Positions 28,501-37,366 of a DNA stretch of 52,684 nt are shown here, in pieces. The position numbers and the translations under genes are program-made. The DNA lies in the NCBI RefSeq assembly GCF_000966195.1, contig NZ_LAHL01000032.1:1-52684 (forward strand), read 5' to 3'. Within the stretch, counting starts at the first letter, position 1; every line of letters starts with the position of its first letter. The notes below the pieces were generated by a model that saw only the letters and a program-made list of their open reading frames with translations, searched no databases and was not told the DNA's origin. Source of the stretch: Domibacillus robiginosus. GTDB taxonomy: Bacteria > Bacillota > Bacilli > Bacillales > Domibacillaceae.

Positions 28501-29211
28501 CTGTGCATTTTGCAGCTGAAAACGAATATCTTTTTTTAACGGTTCGATAAAGGGAAGCTCGTCGATTGATTCTGCTGCTTCATACAAAGAAGGCAATTCA
28601 CTCAGCCATCGGTCCGGATCCGGATGGGAACGAGCAAAATTAAATAATTGAATAACCGCTTGCTGAAGATCTGCGTCACTTCGGTCTCCGGAAAATGTAT
28701 CAACTAATGTGTAAAAAGAGCCGTTATCCGGATTGGCGTATTCTTCTTCAAGCAGGTCTTCAAGCACCTCATCCCGAATAAGAATGGCTTCGGTATCATC
28801 GGCAATACGGAAACCAGGATCGATATCAATTACATAATAATATTTCCGAATGACCTCCAAACAAAAAGAATGAAGAGTGGAGATAGACGCTTTATTTAAT
28901 AAACGAAGCTGGCGGCGCAGACGACTCGAGGCAGGATTTTTCTCAATTTCCCGTTCAAGCGCTTCGCCAATTCGCTGGCGCATTTCGGCTGCTGCTGCAT
29001 TGGTAAACGTTACAACCAGCAGTTCATCTACATCTACCGGTGCTTCTTCCCGAATCATTTTTTGAATAATACGCTCAACCAGTACAGCAGTTTTGCCAGA
29101 ACCAGCTGCCGCAGCGACCAGGATATCGCTTCCTTCTGCGTAAATCGCTTTCCACTGGTCATCTGTCCAGCGGGCTCCGTCCGGTTTTTGGGGAACGTTA
29201 TAGCTGCTCAT
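25540..29211 (-). CDS. addA: Helicase-nuclease subunit AddA
   Basis: UvrD-like helicase and nuclease of 1223 residues, the motor of AddAB, which processes double-strand ends up to Chi sites. Walker A is AAAAGSGKTAVL near residue 35; the helicase motifs VDEYQDVN, GDVKQSIYRFR and MTIHASKGLEFPVVF follow. The C-terminal nuclease motif is in GVIDCLFEYRGRLYLLDYKTD (the D-DYK pattern). It overlaps addB by 14 nt and is the last gene before the perfect inverted repeat. Confidence 0.97.
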   Translation of the reverse strand: MSSYNVPQKPDGARWTDDQWKAIYAEGSDILVAAAAGSGKTAVLVERIIQKMIREEAPVDVDELLVVTFTNAAAAEMRQRIGEALEREIEKNPASSRLRRQLRLLNKASISTLHSFCLEVIRKYYYVIDIDPGFRIADDTEAILIRDEVLEDLLEEEYANPDNGSFYTLVDTFSGDRSDADLQQAVIQLFNFARSHPDPDRWLSELPSLYEAAESIDELPFIEPLKKDIRFQLQNAQALLQEGLEMTDLPGGPTPRIENFTADHAMVTALLGCETWEEWYSAFQSVKFPTLKACKGDAYDEELKERSKQVRDSAKKLVTELKDTFFTRKPENWLKDLTEMKPIVQRLSELVLAFSARYAEVKREKGLTDFSDLEHYALAILTDAGQPSKAAQAYRRRFKEVLVDEYQDVNMVQETIVRLVSYDNEQSGNLFMVGDVKQSIYRFRLAEPGLFLGKYNRFHSEGIDAGLKINLSRNFRSRQEVLDGTNYIFEQIMGTEVGEIEYGEEEALRLGASYPEAVYPIEVAVIDSDAPEAAEGDEIDREDAEQSQLESRLIASKIKELIESGHPIWDPKTGTMRPVQYRDIVILMRSLTWVPEMMEEFKHAGIPVYANTSGGYFRATEISVMLSLLHVIDNPFQDIPLAAVLRSPIVRCTEDEMATIRVASQKGSYFEALLAFMEKDQNHASLKEKVAPFLEKLETWRSIGRSGALSDLIWALYRDTQFYAFAGGMPGGKQRQANLRALYDRARQYEETSFRGLFRFLRFIERMRERGDDLGTARALSEQEDVVRIMTIHASKGLEFPVVFTAAAGRRFNMMDLNGRVLFDKDYGIAVKYMNPEKRIAWPSLVQLAFQRKKKLELLAEEMRVLYVAMTRAKERLVVTASVKKLEKKMEAWTLAGEHPSRLLRDAVRASAGSYVDWIGPALMRHQDVGKGHSFFADHPSRFQLDITAAESLIAFQAENEEKEESWLDLLKERKEYPEQSPEKEEIRKRMTWKYEFPEAVRLRSKQSVSDLKRSNDIYSEGASNEAARSYRRPIFRRPRFVQEKQLSPAEIGTAVHTVMQHIDLKHAPSEVSVERLLDELIGKELLTIEQAEAVDAGAVVAFFATEPGRMLLAADHVQRELPFNMGMPAREAGMGESDEVILVQGVIDCLFEYRGRLYLLDYKTDRITDRFAGGFEEAKPVLTKRYKVQIELYAKAVERIWKRQIDGKFVFFLDGAHVVEYT

Positions 29212-32200
29212 CGTTCTCCTCCTTCATCATGTCAATAATTTCTTCATTTTTCTTTGGCCGGATGATCCGGTAGTTATTTTCATCAAGTGTATCGTCAAAC
29301 TGGCATACCTGCTGGTAGGAGCAAAATGTACATGGCGTTTTTTTGTTGTAACGGTACGGCGTGATATCTACACGTCCGGAAACAATTGCGTTGCCTGCTT
29401 TTTCATACAAGCCGCGAACGTGGCTTCTCATCGCCTTAAATTCACTGTCATCCGCTGTTTTTGAACGGGCCGACAGCGTACCGTCTTTTTTAAAGCCGGC
29501 TGGAATAACGAGTGAGTCTCCTGCTTCAAGCTGCTGGTCCATCAAATGAATCGCCTCGTCTTCCTCGAGCACAAGCCCTTTCATACGGAAGCTTTTCATC
29601 AGCTCCTTCTCGATTTCATCAATTGTCATAAATTTTTTCGTATTTAAAAATGGATTATGGACATGAAAGTACAATACACCTCCAGGCCTTGCCTGAGTAC
29701 CGGTTAACATTGGTGAATGTGTGACAACAATATCGAGATAAGTCAGCATCTGCATCGCAAACCCGTAGTAAATTTCTGTCATGTCTACGTCCCGGCTGCC
29801 TGATTTGTAGTCAATTACACGCAAATAAGTGTCGTTCGTTCCATGTGCGCGGTCAACCCGGTCAATTCGGCCGGCCAGTGACATACGTGCTCCATTTTTT
29901 AATTCAAAAATGAGCGGCGGTAATTCCGAACGGGGACCAAACGCCAGCTCAATACCGAGAGGAGAAAAGCCGCTTACTTTTGCTTGCTCGCTTAAAACCG
30001 TTGAAGCACGGGCAATAATTTGTTCCAGCTTGTTTTGAATATAAAGGTGCCGGTGAGAACTCATTAAAATACGATTTTGAAGCTTTGGAGCCAGTTCTTC
30101 TACGGCTGTTCTTGCAAAGGAACGGCATTGTTCCGGTGTAAGTTCTGGCCATTTCATTCCTCTTTTCTCAACCTCTTCCGCAATCCATTTGAGTGCGCCG
30201 TGAAAAAGATCCCCAATATCCGGTGCTTCAAGACGATACACAAGCCGGTCACGCAGCTTCAAGCCGTGACGGGCAAAATGGCTGAACGGGCAGGAATGGA
30301 AGGTTTCCATTCTCGATACACTGGCAATCATATCAGTTCCATACAGGTCAAGGCTTGTTTTGTCCTGCAGCGGTATTGTTTTATTTTCATAAGCCAGGCT
30401 GTCAAGAACAAAGCCTGCTTTTTTCCGGCTGCTTTCAAGATAAAGGTTATAAACATCCCACCAAAATGGATAAACCGGATATCCTCGTTTTTTCATTTGA
30501 AGCTGGGAGGTTAAATAAGAGAGCGTCGGTTCCGGATGGCAAATATAAGCCAGCTGCTCCGAAGCCGGTAAATCAGCCGGGTCATTCGCAATAACTGCTT
30601 CCTCTATTTGTTTGAACCATTCCTGCATCCTTTTTAAATAAGGCGAAGGCTGAAGAGACTTTCCTTCTGCATCAGCTATGGGCCACGAAACATATAAGCG
30701 ATGCGATGGGACGGTACAAGCTCGATAAGTGATCAGCTCCTCATCAAGCAGCCTCGTTTTGCTGCCTGGTGCTACATGCATACCGGAAGAAAGAAGCGCT
30801 TCTCTTTCCTCATCATCTAAAATACCGCCTTCCATCTGCCGGGCCGGATACACACCATCATTCATGCCAACAATAAAAGCGGTATGAATATCAGCAAGCC
30901 TGGACTTGTCAGGATTGGCCACAATTACTTGATCAGCTGCCGGCGGCACAATAGAAAATTCAAGTGCCTCAAGACCAGCATCCAGTACCGCAGCAAATTT
31001 TTTCGCGTCCATTTCCTCATTGCCAGCTACCTCCGCATATTCATCAAGCATGCCAATTACCGCATCCCATGCTTGATTATGCTGTGCTGCCTCAGCCAGC
31101 TCGCCGCGTTCTTCTGCTTCGATAGACAGCTTTTCTATTTTTTGTGGAACATTGAGCTCTTCAATAAATTGATAAAGGGCACGGCAGCAATCCATTGCAT
31201 TTTTAGCCCGTTTCATTCGTTTTTCCAGTCTAAAAAGCGGCGCAGCAATAAACTCTTTCATTTCATTTAACCGTTCTTCAAATGACCTTTCTTCATCGGT
31301 TTGTGCTACCGCAGTAAATTCCAGCCCCATATAACGCCGGTATGTCCACCGCTCCCCGTTTGTCCAGCGCTCACCATAAATTCCGTGAGCAAGAACATAA
31401 TTTTCAAGCAGGTCCATCTCGCGGCGCACATGTTCACGAGGCTGATCAAAGGAAAACAGCATATCTGTTTTGACTGCACGAAAAACCGCTTCATAGCGCC
31501 ATTTCCCACCAATCACTTCCAACGAAGAGCGGATCAGCTCTACAAGCGGATGATTGAGCATTGGTCTTTTTTGATCGATAAAAAATGGAATGCTGTAGTC
31601 ATCAAAAACAGTTTCAATGATAGAACGGTAATCTTCCCCGTTTCGTACAAGCAGCGCCATTTGCTTGTAACGCAGCCCGTCTTCACGGGAAAGGCGACGA
31701 ATTTCACGTGCTGCTGCTTCCACTTCAGCCCGTCTGCTTGCCGCCTGCCACAAAGTTATACCGCTACTGTTTTCCTGAGGTTTTGCCGGACGTTTATCAA
31801 ACTGCGTTTCAAGGTGAATAAGAGAAGGCTCTTTCTGGCGTTTATGGCCGTACAGGATCAAATCCTTCTTTATATCGATTTCCTCTTCCGCAGCAACCCG
31901 ATACAAGTCATGATACGCACGTCCCGGCTGGCGGAACAAATGCGTATCCTCGGGCACCTCGTCCCGGAAAGGGCGGTCCGTTGTTAGGGCAATCGTGACT
32001 TCATTGGCTGTTTTCATCAAAACTCTTATCACGTCATATTCCTGAGGTGTAAAGCTATGAAATCCGTCTATATATATATCAGCTTCCCGTACATATGAAG
32101 AGGAAGCGGCCATCTGGGCAAGGAGCCTTAAATAATCCTCAGAATCTATATATTTGCCGGCAAGCGCACGGTCATAAGACGTATAAATCATTTGGAGGTC

Positions 32201-32668
32201 ACTCAGTTTATCTGCAAGAGCAGCCGGAACATGCTTGCGGTGTTCTTCCATTTCACCCGGCGCAATTAAGTATTGGCGAAATTCTGTGAGCATCTGCTCG
32301 ACTGTACTGACAAAACCCGTTTTATCAGCCGCCTTCGCAAAAACAGCCAAATCCTGACGGTGTTCTTCAATAATTTTACGGATTAAAATATTGCGGCCGG
32401 CCGGTGTAATATGCTGCCTGCTCATGCCGCCTTCCTGCTGCAGGACACGCCAGGCAAGCCGTGTCAGGCTGTATACTTGTGCCCGGATAATGCCGCCGAT
32501 TTCCTGGTCAGCTGCCAAACGGTACTCTGACAGAAATGACATTTGCTCCGGCACAATATAAATAATCGGCTTTCCTTCTGGATGCCGGATGAGGCGTTCT
32601 TTGATTTCACTGATAATATGTTCTGTTTTTCCCGAACCGGAACGTCCGATAATAAATTGTAAAGCCAT
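29198..32668 (-). CDS. addB: Helicase-nuclease subunit AddB
   Basis: Partner of AddA, 1156 residues; it recognises Chi and cuts the other strand. The N-terminal Walker A is IIGRSGSGKTEHI. The C-terminal nuclease domain has AGRIDRVDR and LRVIDYKSG. Four cysteines of the Fe-S staple are seen: one in FHSCPFSHF and three in CTFCSYQQVC. AAGGGGG precedes the ATG. Its promoter has near-consensus boxes and a LexA-like site in the spacer. Confidence 0.97.
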   Translation of the reverse strand: MALQFIIGRSGSGKTEHIISEIKERLIRHPEGKPIIYIVPEQMSFLSEYRLAADQEIGGIIRAQVYSLTRLAWRVLQQEGGMSRQHITPAGRNILIRKIIEEHRQDLAVFAKAADKTGFVSTVEQMLTEFRQYLIAPGEMEEHRKHVPAALADKLSDLQMIYTSYDRALAGKYIDSEDYLRLLAQMAASSSYVREADIYIDGFHSFTPQEYDVIRVLMKTANEVTIALTTDRPFRDEVPEDTHLFRQPGRAYHDLYRVAAEEEIDIKKDLILYGHKRQKEPSLIHLETQFDKRPAKPQENSSGITLWQAASRRAEVEAAAREIRRLSREDGLRYKQMALLVRNGEDYRSIIETVFDDYSIPFFIDQKRPMLNHPLVELIRSSLEVIGGKWRYEAVFRAVKTDMLFSFDQPREHVRREMDLLENYVLAHGIYGERWTNGERWTYRRYMGLEFTAVAQTDEERSFEERLNEMKEFIAAPLFRLEKRMKRAKNAMDCCRALYQFIEELNVPQKIEKLSIEAEERGELAEAAQHNQAWDAVIGMLDEYAEVAGNEEMDAKKFAAVLDAGLEALEFSIVPPAADQVIVANPDKSRLADIHTAFIVGMNDGVYPARQMEGGILDDEEREALLSSGMHVAPGSKTRLLDEELITYRACTVPSHRLYVSWPIADAEGKSLQPSPYLKRMQEWFKQIEEAVIANDPADLPASEQLAYICHPEPTLSYLTSQLQMKKRGYPVYPFWWDVYNLYLESSRKKAGFVLDSLAYENKTIPLQDKTSLDLYGTDMIASVSRMETFHSCPFSHFARHGLKLRDRLVYRLEAPDIGDLFHGALKWIAEEVEKRGMKWPELTPEQCRSFARTAVEELAPKLQNRILMSSHRHLYIQNKLEQIIARASTVLSEQAKVSGFSPLGIELAFGPRSELPPLIFELKNGARMSLAGRIDRVDRAHGTNDTYLRVIDYKSGSRDVDMTEIYYGFAMQMLTYLDIVVTHSPMLTGTQARPGGVLYFHVHNPFLNTKKFMTIDEIEKELMKSFRMKGLVLEEDEAIHLMDQQLEAGDSLVIPAGFKKDGTLSARSKTADDSEFKAMRSHVRGLYEKAGNAIVSGRVDITPYRYNKKTPCTFCSYQQVCQFDDTLDENNYRIIRPKKNEEIIDMMKEENDEQL

Positions 32669-32694
32669 CCGGATTCCCCCTTTTACTTCCTTTC

Positions 32695-32723
32695 AGTATA
32701 ACAAAGATCATACGTTCGGTCAA
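32695..32723 (-). promoter_or_regulatory. addBA promoter
   Basis: On the minus strand, TTGACC, 17-nt spacer, TATACT, about 27 nt before addB. Confidence 0.8.
32705..32718 (-). promoter_or_regulatory. LexA/DinR-like box in the addB promoter
   Basis: CGAACGTATGATCT matches 12 of 14 positions of the Bacillus SOS box CGAACRNRYGTTYC. It lies between the -35 and -10 elements. Confidence 0.5.
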
Positions 32724-32730
32724 AAACCGA

Positions 32731-32757
32731 AAATAAAAACGGCCCACACACCGTTTT
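32731..32757 (-). terminator. Terminator after the TVP38 gene
   Basis: AAAACGG / CCGTTTT arms with a T-rich tail on the minus strand. Confidence 0.75.
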
Positions 32758-33325
32758 ATTTTTGAAGACGCTTTTCTAATTGCTTTCCTGCCGCCCATAA
32801 AAGCGCAATTGCCGCGATGATCACTGCTGTCCTTCCCGGCTGGTGAATAAGGGCAAAAAGATCATGACCGACATAACTGATTGTAAAGATCATCACAGTC
32901 TTCCCTGCCATAACGGCGAATAAATATTGAACGACACTAATATGGGACAGACCAGCCACGATGTTTACAATCGCAGATGGTGTAAAGGGGAAGCAAAGCA
33001 TTAAAAAAATAGGTGCAAAGCCGTGGCGGTCCATCCAATTCATCATTTGTCCTACCTGCTTGTTTTGCTGCAGAAAACGTAAAATACGCTGCTGTCCAAA
33101 CCTTCTTACAAGCAAAAAAACAAGGAAAGACCCTGTGACGGCCCCTCCCCATGAAATTAAAAAACCGAGCCAGAGCCCAAATGCATTTACATTTGCTAAC
33201 ACAAAAGCAAAAAGCGGCAAAAAGGGCAGAAACGCCTCAAGAAGGGGCAGAAGAAAGCCCGGAAGCGGTCCGAATGACTCGTACCGCTGAATCCATTCCA
33301 TAATCTGATCTATTGAAAAATTCAT
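32756..33325 (-). CDS. yhjE: TVP38/TMEM64 family membrane protein (YhjE-like)
   Basis: Membrane protein of 189 residues from the VTT/DedA-like superfamily. Several helices are seen (FLLPLLEAFLPFLPLFAFVLANV, AVTGSFLVFLLVRRFG, and a C-terminal AVIIAAIALLWAAG). The central motif FLMLCFPFTPSAIVNIVAGLS is the family signature. Members are proposed lipid scramblases or transporters. It sits between comK and addB, close to the B. subtilis order. Confidence 0.88.
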   Translation of the reverse strand: MNFSIDQIMEWIQRYESFGPLPGFLLPLLEAFLPFLPLFAFVLANVNAFGLWLGFLISWGGAVTGSFLVFLLVRRFGQQRILRFLQQNKQVGQMMNWMDRHGFAPIFLMLCFPFTPSAIVNIVAGLSHISVVQYLFAVMAGKTVMIFTISYVGHDLFALIHQPGRTAVIIAAIALLWAAGKQLEKRLQK

Positions 33326-33362
33326 TGACTTGTTCCCTTTCGTGATCTATCCTTGTTTCTCT

Positions 33363-33929
33363 TCATTCCCTGTTTCGGGTATAGAAAAACGAAATAACAT
33401 TTTCTTTTACGCCAACAACGTGCTGAGGGCGTGTTACTTTTTCTGTTTGTATAGATGCTGTGGCGGCGTTGGCTCTTTCATAAAGCGCCTTTGTCATCAT
33501 AATCTGGTTATGAACAGCCAGAGGCGAAACTGGAACTGTAATAAACTGATCATCTGTAAATGTTACTTTTGTTTGTTTTTTATCGATTTTTTCTAAGAAT
33601 TTTAAATGAGAAAGTGTAATCCATGTGCATTCAGGTTTTAAATGAGAAATCGTCGGGAATAGATAAGTACCTTTCCAATGATCCACATTAACCGGAACTT
33701 TTCGATTGATACCAAGAACTTTGGTAGAAGCTTCTCTCCGGCCGTCATAAGTTGAAAGGTATCGAATGCAGCTTTGCCGAATAATTTTCAGCGGCGTTTT
33801 CTTTATCATAACCGGTTCACTGTTTTTTTCATACACTTTTGTATATTCTCCAAAACGGATCGGTTCCAGGGAAAGAGTACGTTCATTGATAACATATTCG
33901 CTGTTTACTTGATTCGGCTGGTTGTTCAC
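33363..33929 (-). CDS. comK: Competence transcription factor ComK
   Basis: Master activator of genetic competence, 188 residues. The block SCIRYLSTYDGRREASTKVLGI, then VPVNVDHWKGTYLFPTISHLKPECTWIT and VTFTDDQFITVPVS, match ComK through its length. No frameshift is seen. It starts at a GTG (33929) with GGGTGA about 9 nt upstream. ComK is degraded through MecA-ClpCP; mecA is in this window, as are target-type genes coiA and addAB and the regulator comZ. Confidence 0.93.
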   Translation of the reverse strand: MNNQPNQVNSEYVINERTLSLEPIRFGEYTKVYEKNSEPVMIKKTPLKIIRQSCIRYLSTYDGRREASTKVLGINRKVPVNVDHWKGTYLFPTISHLKPECTWITLSHLKFLEKIDKKQTKVTFTDDQFITVPVSPLAVHNQIMMTKALYERANAATASIQTEKVTRPQHVVGVKENVISFFYTRNRE

Positions 33930-34043
33930 TTGATCGATTCACCCGTTTCTTTTCATTATTCGAACTATTTTATTCTAGCATTCAGCAGTAAATTTGTCCC
34001 ATTTGCCACGCGAAATAATTTTCTAAAAATTTAAAACTTTCTG

Positions 34044-34072
34044 TTGATTAGTTGTTTGGAATCCCATATAAT
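34044..34072 (+). promoter_or_regulatory. Promoter of the IDEAL-domain gene
   Basis: TTGATT, 17-nt spacer, TATAAT, 28 nt before the start at 34101. Confidence 0.75.
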
Positions 34073-34100
34073 AAAAAAAAGGTATCAGAGGTGATTAAAA

Positions 34101-34334
34101 ATGGAAAACAACAATTATTTTGCCGAAATGATGAAGTCCCCGATGCCCCGCGAAAAGGAAAAAACAGTAATTAGTGAATTTATTGACAGCTTTTTAAGCG
34201 ATATTCTATACAAAAAAGAAAAAGCAGTGTTAATGGAAAAAATCGATCTTTCACTTGATCAAGGTGACCGCTCTGCTTTTATTGCTCTATCCGATGAATT
34301 AAATCGTTTGGAGAAAACGTATCACGCATCTTAA
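34101..34334 (+). CDS. yhzC: IDEAL-domain protein (YhzC-like)
   Basis: Small protein of 77 residues. The C-terminal half, LMEKIDLSLDQGDRSAFIALSDELNRL, fits the IDEAL domain found in several short Bacillus proteins. In B. subtilis the small yhzC gene lies beside comK, which supports the name. AGAGGTGA precedes the ATG and a consensus promoter lies upstream. Divergent from comK. Function unknown. Confidence 0.82.
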   Translation: MENNNYFAEMMKSPMPREKEKTVISEFIDSFLSDILYKKEKAVLMEKIDLSLDQGDRSAFIALSDELNRLEKTYHAS

Positions 34335-34377
34335 AGCTCCCTTCACACCGGTTTCCCCAAGAGACCAATATCCCATA

Positions 34378-34410
34378 TCAAAAAAAGACCCGTATCCTGC
34401 TGGATACGGG
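34378..34410. terminator. Terminator-like hairpin
   Basis: Perfect 9-bp arms (CCCGTATCC / GGATACGGG) around TGCT, with a long T run on the minus strand and a short one on the plus strand. It may stop yhzC from the left or a lost minus-strand gene. Confidence 0.7.
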
Positions 34411-34611
34411 CGCTTTTGAGCGCGTACCCCCTCTTGTATTAAACAAACGATAACGCCGGTAAAATCCCAAATAATTTAAAGAAACAATCATATTGGCAGC
34501 TGCTGTTTTCATTAAAGCAAAAATCAAGTTTTCATAAAAGGTTTTATACAGAATGTTTTCGAAGTGTCCCGCTACCTCCTTACTCTTAAATAAAAACAAA
34601 CAGAAGCATGC

Positions 34612-34774
34612 ATGACAGTCATCATTTCCGCTGCTGCAGCCTCAATTGTTATGCTCGTCTTTGGTCCTGCCTCTTTTTACTTAAGCAGCTGCCTTAGTAC
34701 CCGTTGTCGTGATCCACGTTGAAGCAGTAATGACCAGCCGCTTGAATGGAGAATGGAAACAGGTAAACGCATAA
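34612..34774 (+). pseudogene. Possible frameshifted membrane-protein remnant
   Basis: The frame from ATG 34612 encodes a hydrophobic stretch (MTVIISAAAASIVMLVFGPA). After one frameshift near 34684 a second frame continues with another hydrophobic, protein-like stretch (AAALVPVVVIHVEAVMTSRL) and stops at 34774. There is no good ribosome site and no family is recognised. It could be a decayed two-helix protein or chance. Confidence 0.3.
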
Positions 34775-34909
34775 GTTAGTACTGCCGCATGAAGCGCAGG
34801 CCACCTGGCTTTTGTGATCATGATACCGCACTTCCTAGAACGATCAGCGGCACACTATCTCCCATTAGGATATTCATAAAAAAACGATGGCGATGTGCGA
34901 GCGTATAGT

Positions 34910-36460
34910 TTACTTTTGTTTATCAATTTGTTTTTTAAGAGATCTTCTTAAAATTTTGCCCGTTGTATTTTTGGGCAGCTCCTGTAAAAACTCAATGGAT
35001 TTTGGTACTTTATAGGAAACAAGCTTTTCTTCACAATATCTTCGCACCTTTTCTTCTGTCAGCGAGTCTCCTTTTCGTACAATAAAAGCGAGAACCTCTT
35101 CGCCATAGTAGGAGTCTGGTGCTCCCACCACAGCCGCCTCTATAATATCTGGATGCTCGTATAACACTTCTTCTACTTCGCGCGGATATACATTATATCC
35201 ACCAACAATAATAAGGTCTTTTTTCCGGTCTACAATATAAAAATACCCTTCATCATCCTGGCGGGCCAGGTCTCCCGTATACAGCCAGCCGTCACGAAGA
35301 GCTGCTGCTGTTTCTTCAGGCATTTTATAATACCCTTTCATCACATTCGGTCCTCTTACAATTAGTTCTCCTACCTGTCCAATCTCTATTTCTTCTCCAA
35401 GTTCATTGACAATTTTATTTTCAACATTTGGAATGGAACAGCCAACCGAACCAGCTTTACGTGGCCGATCCAGTGGATTAAAGCAGGTAACCGGACTGGC
35501 TTCTGACAAACCGTATCCTTCCGAAACACGAATATGAAATTTTTCTTCAAACTCTCTCAACAAGGAAACAGGCATAGACGCACCGCCGGAAATGCAAAGA
35601 CGGACAGAAGAAAAATCCGCTGGATGCACAATTGAATGCTGAAGTAAAAAAGCGTACATCGTCGGCACTCCTGCAAACACGGTTGCTTTATGTTTTTTCG
35701 CCGCTTCAAACACTTCTTTCGGGCTAAAAGCCGGCAGAATAATCATTTCAGCTCCACAGACAATTGGCGCATTCAGCATAACAGTTAAGCAAAATACGTG
35801 AAACATCGGCAGAACCGTAATCACGGTATCTGCTTTTGTTATCCTTAAGTATTGGGCGACATCACGTGCATTTGAATAAATATTTTTATGTGTAAGCATG
35901 GCACCTTTCGACCGGCCGGTTGTACCAGAGGTATACAAAATCACAGCTGTATCTTCTTCTTCCAGGTTGGGCCACTGCAGCTTATTTTTGCAGGCGATCA
36001 AATCAGAAAACGGTTTCATTTCGATGTGAATAGCTGGCGCTTCATTTGATTCAATCAGTGGTTCCCCTCCTGGTGAGCAAACAATAAAATGGCTGACAAA
36101 AGAAAGATCAGCAGACACATTTTCCATAACAGGAAGCAGCTGATTTGTCATGACTACCGCCCTGGCCCTGCCGTTTTTCAAAATATAAAGCCATTCACTT
36201 TGTGTATAAGCTGGATTGATTGGAATAACAGTAAGACCTGCGCGCAGGGCACCGTACAGCGAAATGATAAACTGCGGTGAGTTTCCGAGCAATAGGGCAA
36301 CATGGTCTCCCTTTTGAAAACCAAGCGATTGCAGACCGGCCGCAAATCTTGTGGCAGCCTCATTTAAGTCGCTATATGTAGCAGACGTTTGAAGAAACGT
36401 ATAAGCATTTTTATCCGGATGGGCAGCAGCGATTTGTTCAAGTGCCAGTGATATATTCAC
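34910..36460 (-). CDS. lcfB: Long-chain fatty acid--CoA ligase (LcfB-like)
   Basis: AMP-forming acyl-CoA synthetase of 516 residues, activating fatty acids for degradation or lipid use. The AMP-binding signature is ILYTSGTTGRSKGAM near residue 180; YGLSEASP, GWLYTGDLA and DRKKDLIIVGGYNVYP follow; the catalytic Lys is in KNTTGKILRR near the end. It starts with GTG 36460 after GGGAGGA. Closest by context to LcfB (YhfL) of B. subtilis. Single gene between a gap and yhfI. Confidence 0.92.
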   Translation of the reverse strand: MNISLALEQIAAAHPDKNAYTFLQTSATYSDLNEAATRFAAGLQSLGFQKGDHVALLLGNSPQFIISLYGALRAGLTVIPINPAYTQSEWLYILKNGRARAVVMTNQLLPVMENVSADLSFVSHFIVCSPGGEPLIESNEAPAIHIEMKPFSDLIACKNKLQWPNLEEEDTAVILYTSGTTGRSKGAMLTHKNIYSNARDVAQYLRITKADTVITVLPMFHVFCLTVMLNAPIVCGAEMIILPAFSPKEVFEAAKKHKATVFAGVPTMYAFLLQHSIVHPADFSSVRLCISGGASMPVSLLREFEEKFHIRVSEGYGLSEASPVTCFNPLDRPRKAGSVGCSIPNVENKIVNELGEEIEIGQVGELIVRGPNVMKGYYKMPEETAAALRDGWLYTGDLARQDDEGYFYIVDRKKDLIIVGGYNVYPREVEEVLYEHPDIIEAAVVGAPDSYYGEEVLAFIVRKGDSLTEEKVRRYCEEKLVSYKVPKSIEFLQELPKNTTGKILRRSLKKQIDKQK

Positions 36461-36521
36461 AATTTTATCCTCCCTGTAAAGAAAAATAGCGAGTTCATTT
36501 CTTTTTATTATATAAAATGGG

Positions 36522-36546
36522 AAAAAAGCCGCAAGCGCGGCTTTTT
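36522..36546. terminator. yhfI terminator
   Basis: AAAAAGCCGC / GCGGCTTTTT arms with loop AAGC at the yhfI stop. Confidence 0.88.
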
Positions 36547-37279
36547 ACAGGCCGATTTCCAGGTTCTCTTTTGCCAGCAAAATGGTGCCTTCAAATTCCT
36601 CTCCTGCTTCCTGTACAAGCTGCTCAAGTTCCCCAAAATGCGGAAGGTGTGTTAAGACAAGCGTTTTTATTCCAGCTTCCCTGGCAAGTATACCGGCTTG
36701 CTGCGCTGTCATATGCCCGGCCGATGAGCCATCCATTCCTTTATACAAATTGCTTTCAGCCAGCAGTACATCTGCACCTTTCGCAAAAGAAGCCAGCTCT
36801 TTTTGAAAAGCTGTGTCCGCTGTATACACAACAGTGTCCGTCCCGTCCGTAATTTTCATAGCATAGCAGGGTGCCGGATGATTTGTTTTAAAAAACGAAA
36901 TCGAAAAAGGCCCGACTTGAAGTGTGTCGGCGGGATCATAAGCAATGCCCTTTGTTATGTTTTTGTACGTTAGGATTTGGAATCCGTCTGCTTCATTATG
37001 GCCGTAAATAGTCAGAGGCTCTTCCCTCGTTTTACTTGTGAAAGAATCAATTAAAAGCGCATGCTGCAATACACCAATATCCGCTACATGATCCGCATGA
37101 TAATGGGACAGAATAACGGCATTCAGATCTGCCGGCTTTAAATGATTTTGCAGTTTCGATAAAACAGCGCTGCCGCAGTCTACAAGCAGTTTAAACCCAT
37201 CATGTTCTATTAAATATCCGCTGCTGGCTTCATTCGCTTTCGGAAAGCCGCCCCAGCAGCCCAGTACAGTTACATTCAT
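36545..37279 (-). CDS. yhfI: MBL-fold metal-dependent hydrolase (YhfI)
   Basis: Metallo-beta-lactamase fold protein of 244 residues. The metal motif is SHYHADHVAD near residues 58-67; further ligands are in SAGHMTAQ, in YTADTAF and in LVLTHLPH. The pattern resembles the RNase Z-like phosphodiesterase branch. The substrate is unknown. The start ATG has a purine-rich AAAGGAG upstream. It is divergent from yhfH, as in B. subtilis order. Confidence 0.88.
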   Translation of the reverse strand: MNVTVLGCWGGFPKANEASSGYLIEHDGFKLLVDCGSAVLSKLQNHLKPADLNAVILSHYHADHVADIGVLQHALLIDSFTSKTREEPLTIYGHNEADGFQILTYKNITKGIAYDPADTLQVGPFSISFFKTNHPAPCYAMKITDGTDTVVYTADTAFQKELASFAKGADVLLAESNLYKGMDGSSAGHMTAQQAGILAREAGIKTLVLTHLPHFGELEQLVQEAGEEFEGTILLAKENLEIGL

Positions 37280-37366
37280 GTATGTATGCTCCTTTCTTTT
37301 TTCATTGTATTCCCTTATTACAAAAAAATAAAATAAATTTTCAGAAAACGGTTGACGTTTTAGTTC

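Larger units (their letters stand above)
34335..34909. other. Gap between yhzC and the acyl-CoA ligase gene
   Basis: About 575 nt without an intact gene. It holds a strong hairpin (34378-34410), an orphan AAGGAGG on the minus strand (34575-34581) not followed by a start codon, and a frameshifted plus-strand frame (34612-34774). It looks like decayed DNA. Confidence 0.6.

Noticed and set aside
33930-34100. ComK boxes (AAAA-N5-TTTT) upstream of comK
   Set aside because: The region is AT-rich and has partial matches, but no pair of good half-sites at the known spacings.
34378-34599. Minus-strand frame of 73 residues next to lcfB
   Set aside because: It starts with a TTG before its only ribosome site, and its end is encoded by a terminator hairpin.
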